Assembly: GCA_035711465.1 (NCBI GenBank)
Contig: DASTCC010000472.1
Span: forward strand, 1 to 9,589
Origin: DASTCC01 sp035711465
Lineage (GTDB): Bacteria; Acidobacteriota; Vicinamibacteria; Vicinamibacterales; SCN-69-37
DNA length: 9,589 nucleotides
Reading direction: 5' to 3'
Both the position numbers and the translations under genes were made by a program. Positions 1 through 4,576 of the stretch are shown here, piece by piece; the first letter of the stretch is position 1; every line of letters begins with the position of its first letter. The notes beneath the pieces are model-generated. The model was given only the letters and a program-made list of their open reading frames with translations, did not search any database and had not been told where the DNA came from.

Positions 1-838
1 TCATCGCCCTCGGCGACGGCGGATAGTAAATGATGGCGAAGTCGTCTTCAGGCTCCGGCGGTTTGTGGGTCGCCAGGCCCATCAGCGTGTTGCCGTAGGT
101 CGGCGCGAAGAACACGTCCTCGAGCACTTCTTCTCGCGCCCAGCGATGAAACTGCGGCGTCATCTCGGTGCCGCCGCAGAAGATGCCGGTGATGCCGGCG
201 CGTTCGAGCGAGATCTTCTCGGCCAGCGCCTCGAGCAGCTTCGGCGTGATGAACATGCACTTGATGTTCGGATGCGCCTTGAGCAGCGTCAGCGCCTGAT
301 CGATGACGTGGCGCTTGTAGGCCTCCATCTGGTCCATCTGCCGCGCCTTGATCAGCTTGATCACCCACCGCGGATCGAGATCGACGCAGAAGCAGATGCC
401 GCCGCGGTGCTGCGCCAGGTGTTCGACGGCGAGCCGCAGCCGTCTCGGTCCGGACGGGCCGACCATCAACCAGTCGCTGCCTTTCGGAAAGTGCTCGTCG
501 GGCAGCGTGTCGCTGAACGCCTCGTAGTCGATGCGGAAGTCCTCGATGTTGATGCGCGATTTCGGGACACCCGTGGACCCGCCGGTCTCGAACGTGTAGA
601 TCGGCTTGTCGGCGTAGGCCTTCGGTACCCATCGGCGAACCGGCCCGCCGCGCAGCCATTCGTCCTGGAAGAACCCGAAGCGGTCGAGATCCGCGTAGGT
701 CTTGATCGCCGTGCGCGGGTCCCAGTCGAGCTTCCTGGCGAAGTCGAGCCAGAACGGCGTGCCGGTGGCCGGATCGAAGTGCCACTGGACGATGTCGCGG
801 ACGTGGGCGTCGAGGTCGGGGATGCGTGTCGAGTTCAT
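1..838 (-). CDS. LuxE/PaaK-like adenylate-forming ligase (partial, N-terminal part)
   Basis: The reading frame starts at ATG 838 and runs off the left edge after 279 codons, so the C-terminal part is missing. Seen: a phosphate-binding loop TGGSTGVPK at residues 85-93, GGTEMT at 222-227 and TYGNTLMG at 247-254. Their order and spacing fit the ANL superfamily, closest in feel to the phenylacetate-CoA ligase, LuxE acyl-protein synthetase and EhpF-like branch. Such enzymes adenylate a carboxylic acid and pass the acyl group to a thiol. The usual YGxTE/YGxSE motif is read here as YGNTL, so the customary acidic residue is absent at that position. The gene is divergent from a LuxC-like reductase 138 bp away, which suggests that it activates the acid that the reductase then reduces. 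The start is the first ATG of the conserved frame; no Shine-Dalgarno sequence is visible before it. The family call is fairly firm; the substrate (fatty, aryl or other) cannot be read. Confidence 0.82.
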   Translation of the reverse strand, partial: MNSTRIPDLDAHVRDIVQWHFDPATGTPFWLDFARKLDWDPRTAIKTYADLDRFGFFQDEWLRGGPVRRWVPKAYADKPIYTFETGGSTGVPKSRINIEDFRIDYEAFSDTLPDEHFPKGSDWLMVGPSGPRRLRLAVEHLAQHRGGICFCVDLDPRWVIKLIKARQMDQMEAYKRHVIDQALTLLKAHPNIKCMFITPKLLEALAEKISLERAGITGIFCGGTEMTPQFHRWAREEVLEDVFFAPTYGNTLMGLATHKPPEPEDDFAIIYYPPSPRAM

Positions 839-888
839 CTGCGGGCTCGGGGCTCGGGCTTCGGGGCTCGCGGCCTGCCGGATTCGGC

Positions 889-905
889 GTCACAGTTTGT
901 CACAG
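889..905. promoter_or_regulatory. Phased direct repeat GTCACAG, possible operator
   Basis: GTCACAG occurs at 889-895 and again at 899-905, exactly 10 bp apart, about one helical turn. It sits near the middle of the divergent spacer, where a regulator could act on both genes. Two helically phased half-sites are a usual layout for a dimeric or cooperative transcription factor, but no regulator family is recognised and chance is not excluded. Confidence 0.3.
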
Positions 906-942
906 ACAGCGCACTCGCGGTTTGGGCCAGGCGTCGAGCCGC

Positions 943-958
943 CGGGGCTCGAGCCCCG
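943..958. repeat. 16-bp perfect palindrome
   Basis: CGGGGCTCGAGCCCCG is self-complementary over all 16 bp and lies about 20 bp before the reductase start. It arises where a GGCTCGA unit meets the inverse TCGAGCC unit of the heptamer array. It could be an operator or a small cruciform, but may only be a by-product of the array. Confidence 0.5.
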
Positions 959-964
959 AGCCGT

Positions 965-970
965 TAGAAT
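965..970 (+). promoter_or_regulatory. Possible -10 box of the LuxC-like gene (leaderless start)
   Basis: TAGAAT differs from the sigma-70 -10 consensus at one base and ends 6 nt before the GTG start at 977, so transcription could begin at or next to the start codon. No Shine-Dalgarno sequence precedes the GTG, which would suit a leaderless message. No clear -35 box lies 17 bp upstream, where the sequence is GC palindrome. Only a candidate. Confidence 0.3.
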
Positions 971-976
971 TATGCC

Positions 977-2404
977 GTGCTCCACATTCCACTCCTTCGC
1001 CGCGGCCGGACGTATCGCAGCCTCGACGTCGCCCGCGCCCCGCATCACGCCACCGGCCAGCCGTTCGCCGAGATCAGTCAAGCCAACGTCGGTCTGATCC
1101 GTCGCGACCTGCTGGCGCAGGACGCGATGCGAGCCGCGCTTGCTGCGCTGCCGACGTCGAAGCTGATGAGCATCATCGCCTCGGCCGCCGACGTGTTCCT
1201 GCACGACCGGCTGCCGATCGGCGACGACCTGCAGCGTCCCGACGACTACGTCGAGCAGGTCTCGGCGACCACGGGCATGCCGTTCGCGATGGTGCGCCGC
1301 AACATGACGCGCATCGCGTCGGTGATGACGAACGTGCCCGCGATCGTCGCCGGTCTCACCCGCGGCGTCGAGCCGGAGATCCTCGATCGCGGCTTCGGCG
1401 AGATCGACGGCCACGCCATCAGCTTCTACCCGAAGACACAGGCGCTTGGCGTCGTGCTGCCGAGCAACTCGCCGGGCGTGCACGGCCTCTGGGTCCCGGC
1501 GATCGCGCTGCGGACGCCGCTCGTGCTCCGTCCGGGCAGCGCCGAGCCGTGGACGCCGTTCCGGCTGATTCAGGCGATGGTCAAGTCCGGCGTGCCGGCC
1601 GACGCGTTCAGCTACTACCCGAGCGATCACGCCGGCGCCGGTGAAATCGTCCGCCGCACCGGGCGCAGCATGTTCTTCGGCGATCTCGCCGCGATCGGAT
1701 CGGTCAAAGGCGACCCGCGCGTCGAGCTGCACGGCCCCGGCTACAGCAAGGTGCTGCTCGACGCCGCCGCCGCCCAACGCTGGCGCGATCACCTCGACGT
1801 CATCGCCGCCTCGATCGCGGAGAACGGCGGCCGCTCGTGCGTCAACGCCTCTGGCGTGTGGACGCCCGTACACGGCCGTGAAATCGCGCAGGCGCTGGCG
1901 GCCCGGCTGGCGACGATCGTCCCGCGCGCCGCCGACGATCCCGCCGCGGAGCTGGCGCCGTTCGCCAACCCCGCGGTCGCCAGGCAGATCTCGGCGCAGA
2001 TCGACGCCGGCCTCGCCGAGCCCGGCGCCGAGGACGTGAGCGCGCGCTTTCGATCCGGCCCGCGCCTGGTCGAACGCGACGGCAGCACCTACCTGCTGCC
2101 GACGATCGTGCACTGCACCAGCGCCGACCACCCGCTCGCCAACCGCGAGTTCCTCTTCCCCTACGCCGCCGTCGTCGATCTGTCGTCGGACGACGTCGCG
2201 ACACTGCCCGCGTGCCTGGGCTCGACGCTCGTGGTCACCGCACTCACGTCGGACCAGGCGCTGATCGATCGACTGCTCGGGTCCGATGTGATCGGCCGGC
2301 TCAACCTCGGCGCGATCAAGACCAACCAGATCGCCTGGGATCAGCCGCACGAGGGCAATCTGTTCGAACACATCTACGGACGGCGAGCCTTTCAGCTGGC
2401 CTGA
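977..2404 (+). CDS. LuxC-like acyl-CoA / acyl-thioester reductase (ALDH superfamily)
   Basis: A 475-residue protein from GTG 977. Seen: the nucleotide-binding stretch VVLPSNSPG at residues 159-167; RPGS at 185-188, where many aldehyde dehydrogenases carry a lysine in this region; Cys288 in GRSCVNAS, the expected catalytic thiol at nearly the same position as the active cysteine of Vibrio LuxC; and EFLFP at 391-395, matching the ALDH E-x-F-x-P region. The length also fits LuxC. Family knowledge: LuxC takes an activated acyl group onto its cysteine and reduces it to an aldehyde with NAD(P)H. The divergent neighbour is an adenylate-forming enzyme of the LuxE/EhpF kind, so the two likely form a carboxylic acid reductase pair. 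No luciferase gene is visible, so the aldehyde presumably serves lipid, wax-alcohol or secondary metabolism (inference). No upstream in-frame ATG exists near the start; the in-frame GTG is the best choice. An ordinary aldehyde dehydrogenase is the alternative. Confidence 0.85.
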   Translation: MLHIPLLRRGRTYRSLDVARAPHHATGQPFAEISQANVGLIRRDLLAQDAMRAALAALPTSKLMSIIASAADVFLHDRLPIGDDLQRPDDYVEQVSATTGMPFAMVRRNMTRIASVMTNVPAIVAGLTRGVEPEILDRGFGEIDGHAISFYPKTQALGVVLPSNSPGVHGLWVPAIALRTPLVLRPGSAEPWTPFRLIQAMVKSGVPADAFSYYPSDHAGAGEIVRRTGRSMFFGDLAAIGSVKGDPRVELHGPGYSKVLLDAAAAQRWRDHLDVIAASIAENGGRSCVNASGVWTPVHGREIAQALAARLATIVPRAADDPAAELAPFANPAVARQISAQIDAGLAEPGAEDVSARFRSGPRLVERDGSTYLLPTIVHCTSADHPLANREFLFPYAAVVDLSSDDVATLPACLGSTLVVTALTSDQALIDRLLGSDVIGRLNLGAIKTNQIAWDQPHEGNLFEHIYGRRAFQLA

Positions 2405-2418
2405 ATGGGGGCAAGAGC

Positions 2419-2428
2419 TTTGCGCAAA
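2419..2428. repeat. 10-bp palindrome abutting the heptamer array
   Basis: TTTGCGCAAA is perfectly self-complementary and overlaps the first AACTCAG unit by two bases. It may mark the outer boundary of the repeat element; its function is unknown. Confidence 0.35.
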
Positions 2429-2565
2429 CTCAGAACTCAGAACTCAAAACTGAAAACTTCGGTGGCGCCTCCGGCGCATCATTTTTTTCGGCCGGCGCCC
2501 ACCGACCGAAAGAGCCAGAACCCAAGTTCTGAGTTCTGAGTTCTAAGTTCGACGTTCCAAGTTGA
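2427..2565. repeat. AT-rich inverted heptamer-repeat element
   Basis: The left array has units in strict 7-nt phase: AACTCAG at 2427 and 2434, AACTCAA at 2441, then decayed AACTGAA at 2448 and AACTTCG at 2455. The right array has six 7-nt units from 2524 to 2565 (AAGTTCT, GAGTTCT twice, AAGTTCG, ACGTTCC, AAGTTGA) and ends one base before the ATG of the glycosyltransferase. The arms are inverted: 2427-2451 pairs with 2525-2549 with two mismatches in 25. The unit is AT-rich inside very GC-rich DNA, a sign of distinct origin or selection. Short tandem heptamers are known from other bacteria such as filamentous cyanobacteria. Whether this element is mobile, transcribed or regulatory is unknown. 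Confidence 0.8.
2459..2505 (+). terminator. Nested GC-rich hairpin with T-run, possible terminator of the LuxC-like gene
   Basis: Inside the heptamer arms, 2459-2469 (TCGGTGGCGCC) can pair with 2494-2505 with one bulged C. Alternatively a small stem GCGCC/GGCGC (2465-2469 with 2473-2477, loop TCC) is followed after four bases by seven Ts at 2482-2488. The second fold resembles an intrinsic terminator for the upstream reductase gene, though its stem has only 5 bp and is not flush with the T-run. The two folds are mutually exclusive. Confidence 0.4.
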
Positions 2566-2566
2566 C

Positions 2567-3880
2567 ATGAATCTTCTCTATCTCACCGCCGGCGCCGCCG
2601 AGATGTACTGCGGCAGCTGTCTGCGCGACAACGCGCTGGCGGCGGCGTTGATGGCGCGCGGGCACAAGGTGATGCTGACGCCGATCTACACGCCGACGAC
2701 CACCGACGAGGCCAACGTCAGCTCGCCGCACGTGCTGTTCGGCGGCGTCAGCGTCTTTCTCGAGCAGCACGTGCCGCTCTTCCGGCACACGCCCGCCTGG
2801 CTCGACCGGCTCTGGGATTCGACGCCGATCCTCAAGCTCGCCTCGAAGCGGCAGATCAAGGTCGATCCGCGCGTCCTCGGCGAGATGACGGTGTCGATGC
2901 TCAAGGGCGCCGACGGCCACCAGCGCAAGGAGATCGACAAGATGGTGCGCTGGCTCCGGAACGAGCCGCGCTTCGACGCCGTCACCATCCCGTTCACGCT
3001 GCTGATCGGCCTGGCCCGGCCGCTCAAGCGCGCGCTCGGCATACCGGTGACCTGCACGCTTCAGGGCGAGGATCTATTTCTCGAGAATCTCCAGGAGCCC
3101 TGGAAGTCCGAGTCGCTCGCGCTCATCCGCCGCGCGATCGACGACGTCGATCTCTACATCGCGGTGAGCGACTACTACCGCGACTTCATGACCGGCTATC
3201 TCGGCATCCGCGCCGACAGGATCCGCACGGTGCCGCTCGGCATCACCATGGACGGCCACGCGCCGCGGCCGCCGCGCTCGTCCCCGCCGTACACGATCGG
3301 ATTCTTCGCGCGGATCGCGCCCGAGAAGGGCCTGCATCTGCTGATCGAGGCCTACCGCCAGCTGCGCGCGATGCCGGGCGTGCCCGAGACGCGACTCGTC
3401 GCCGGCGGGTACCTGCTCGACGAACATCGCGACTACCTCGCCGGCATCGAGCGACAGATGCGCCAGTGGGACCTCGGCGATCACTTCCGCTACGCCGGTG
3501 CGCCCGACCGCGCCGGCAAGATCGCCTTGCTGCGGTCGTTCGACGTGCTCTCGGTGCCCTCGGTGTACCGCGAGCCGAAGGGACTCTTCCTCCTCGAGGC
3601 GATGGCCAACGGCGTGCCTGTCGTCCAGCCCGATCATGGCGCGTTTCGAGAAGTGATCGAGCGCACCGGCGGCGGCGTGCTCGTGCCGCCAGGCGACGCC
3701 GCCGCGCTCGCCGGCGCGCTGCGCGATCTCCTGATCGATCGCCAGCGCGCCCAGGATCTGGCCGACGCCGGCGTCCGCGGCGTCCGCGGACGCTACACGG
3801 TGCAACATATGGCCGAGGCGGCGGAGGCGGCCTATCAGGGACTGCTGCACCCGGAGCACCCGACCGCACCGACACAGTAA
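2567..3880 (+). CDS. GT4-family (GT-B fold) glycosyltransferase
   Basis: A 437-residue soluble protein with no signal peptide or membrane segment. It would transfer a sugar from an activated nucleotide donor to an unknown acceptor. Seen: an N-terminal glycine/alanine loop with CGSCLRDN (Cys15, Cys18); FARIAPEKG with Arg249 and Lys254, the usual donor-phosphate contacts; and the E-x7-E motif from Glu336 to Glu344 in EPKGLFLLE, followed by a MANGVPVV stretch typical of GT4. The CGSC pair near the N-terminus is unusual for generic GT4 enzymes and may mark a subfamily. An in-frame 9-bp duplication at 3770-3787 gives GVR-GVR (402-407). The ATG directly follows the heptamer array and has no Shine-Dalgarno sequence, so initiation may be leaderless or depend on the repeat. 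The ABC ATPase starts 27 nt downstream, so they are probably co-transcribed; the glycan may be a substrate of, or target for, the transporter (inference). Confidence 0.88.
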   Translation: MNLLYLTAGAAEMYCGSCLRDNALAAALMARGHKVMLTPIYTPTTTDEANVSSPHVLFGGVSVFLEQHVPLFRHTPAWLDRLWDSTPILKLASKRQIKVDPRVLGEMTVSMLKGADGHQRKEIDKMVRWLRNEPRFDAVTIPFTLLIGLARPLKRALGIPVTCTLQGEDLFLENLQEPWKSESLALIRRAIDDVDLYIAVSDYYRDFMTGYLGIRADRIRTVPLGITMDGHAPRPPRSSPPYTIGFFARIAPEKGLHLLIEAYRQLRAMPGVPETRLVAGGYLLDEHRDYLAGIERQMRQWDLGDHFRYAGAPDRAGKIALLRSFDVLSVPSVYREPKGLFLLEAMANGVPVVQPDHGAFREVIERTGGGVLVPPGDAAALAGALRDLLIDRQRAQDLADAGVRGVRGRYTVQHMAEAAEAAYQGLLHPEHPTAPTQ

Positions 3881-3898
3881 GAGCTATTTGGCGTAATT

Positions 3899-3902
3899 GG
3901 AG
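3899..3902 (+). promoter_or_regulatory. Ribosome binding site supporting a TTG start
   Basis: GGAG lies 5 nt before TTG 3908 in an AT-richer patch of the 27-nt gap after the glycosyltransferase stop. It decides the start of the ABC ATPase, since no ATG or GTG is available nearby in frame and the conserved N-terminus begins right there. Confidence 0.55.
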
Positions 3903-3907
3903 AATCC

Positions 3908-4576
3908 TTGCTGGTACTCACGTCCGTATCGAAACGCTATGAGGGTCGAGGCGGCCTGTCGATCCTCGAGAACGTCGATCTGCAGGTCGACCGCGGTCAG
4001 TCGGTGGCGATCATGGGCCCGTCCGGTAGCGGCAAGAGCACGTTGCTTTATCTGATTGGCGCGCTCGATCCGCCGAGCGCCGGCACGGTCACGATCGACG
4101 ACGTCAATCCGTACCAGTTGAACGAGAAGGCGCAGGCCGAGTTCCGCAGCGCCAAGATCGGGTTCATCTTCCAGGATCACCTGCTCCTGCCGCAGCTCTC
4201 CGCGCTCGACAACGTGCTCGTCCCGACTGTCGTCGGCAAGTCCGCCCCGGGCAACGTGCGGCAGCGGGCGAAGCAGCTGCTCGACGAAGTCGGCCTCGGC
4301 GCGCGGCTCGATCACCGGCCTGCGGAGCTTTCCGGCGGCGAGCGGCAGCGCGTGGCGATCGCACGGGCGCTGATCATGGCGCCCGCGCTGGTGCTCTGCG
4401 ACGAGCCCACCGGCAATCTCGATCGCGCCTCGGCCGACGCGGTCGCCGGACTGCTCGGCGCGATCCATGCCCGGCACCAGTCGATGCTCGTCGTGGTCAC
4501 GCACAGCCCGGCGCTGGCGGCTCGATTCGAGCGGCGGTACGACCTCGTCGATCGCCGGCTGCAGGCGGTCGCGTGA
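3908..4576 (+). CDS. LolD/MacB-type ABC transporter ATP-binding protein
   Basis: A 222-residue ATPase, the normal size for the LolD/MacB/BceA group, starting at TTG 3908. All catalytic elements are present in order: Walker A GPSGSGKST at 37-45, Q-loop Gln89 in FIFQD, signature LSGGERQ at 141-147, Walker B ending in Asp165-Glu166 (LVLCDEPTGNLD) and the switch His199 in VVVTHS. The DEPTGNLD form is typical of ATPases that pair with FtsX-type permeases. It would sit on the cytoplasmic face and drive the permease by ATP hydrolysis, usually by mechanotransmission rather than classical transport. Its TGA overlaps the GTG of the permease gene by 4 bp, so the two are translationally coupled and almost certainly partners. 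The substrate (lipoprotein, peptide, lipid or glycan) cannot be told from the ATPase. Confidence 0.95.
   Translation: MLVLTSVSKRYEGRGGLSILENVDLQVDRGQSVAIMGPSGSGKSTLLYLIGALDPPSAGTVTIDDVNPYQLNEKAQAEFRSAKIGFIFQDHLLLPQLSALDNVLVPTVVGKSAPGNVRQRAKQLLDEVGLGARLDHRPAELSGGERQRVAIARALIMAPALVLCDEPTGNLDRASADAVAGLLGAIHARHQSMLVVVTHSPALAARFERRYDLVDRRLQAVA

Larger units (their letters stand above)
844..962. repeat. GC-rich inverted heptamer-repeat element in the divergent spacer
   Basis: The left arm holds four 7-nt units: GGCTCGG at 844-850 and 851-857, GCTTCGG at 858-864 and GGCTCGC at 865-871. The right arm holds the inverse unit, TCGAGCC at 934-940 and 949-955 and CCGAGCC at 956-962. Positions 844-856 are perfectly complementary to 950-962 (13 bp) around a spacer of about 93 nt. 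The element fills most of the spacer between the ligase and reductase genes. It may be a palindromic repeat, a structured leader or both. It resembles the AT-rich element downstream of the reductase in layout and in unit sequence. Confidence 0.7.

Noticed and set aside
48..893. 281-codon minus-strand frame overlapping the ligase gene
   Set aside because: It is Arg/Pro/His-rich with no motif; the neighbouring minus frame from ATG 838 carries the P-loop and other ANL motifs and explains the same DNA.
890..2371. 493-codon open frame on the minus strand opposite the LuxC-like gene
   Set aside because: It is Arg/Gly/Asp/Val-rich with no recognisable motif, while the plus strand carries an intact ALDH-type catalytic site. 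Long antisense frames are expected from the G/C-biased third codon position.
2562..2567. Perfect TTGACA hexamer resembling a -35 box
   Set aside because: It overlaps the glycosyltransferase ATG and no -10-like sequence follows at about 17 bp; it arises from the last heptamer unit meeting the start codon.
3770..3787. Tandem 9-bp repeat GGCGTCCGC twice
   Set aside because: It is an in-frame duplication giving GVR-GVR in the C-terminal helix region of the glycosyltransferase; a simple slippage event with no sign of wider significance.
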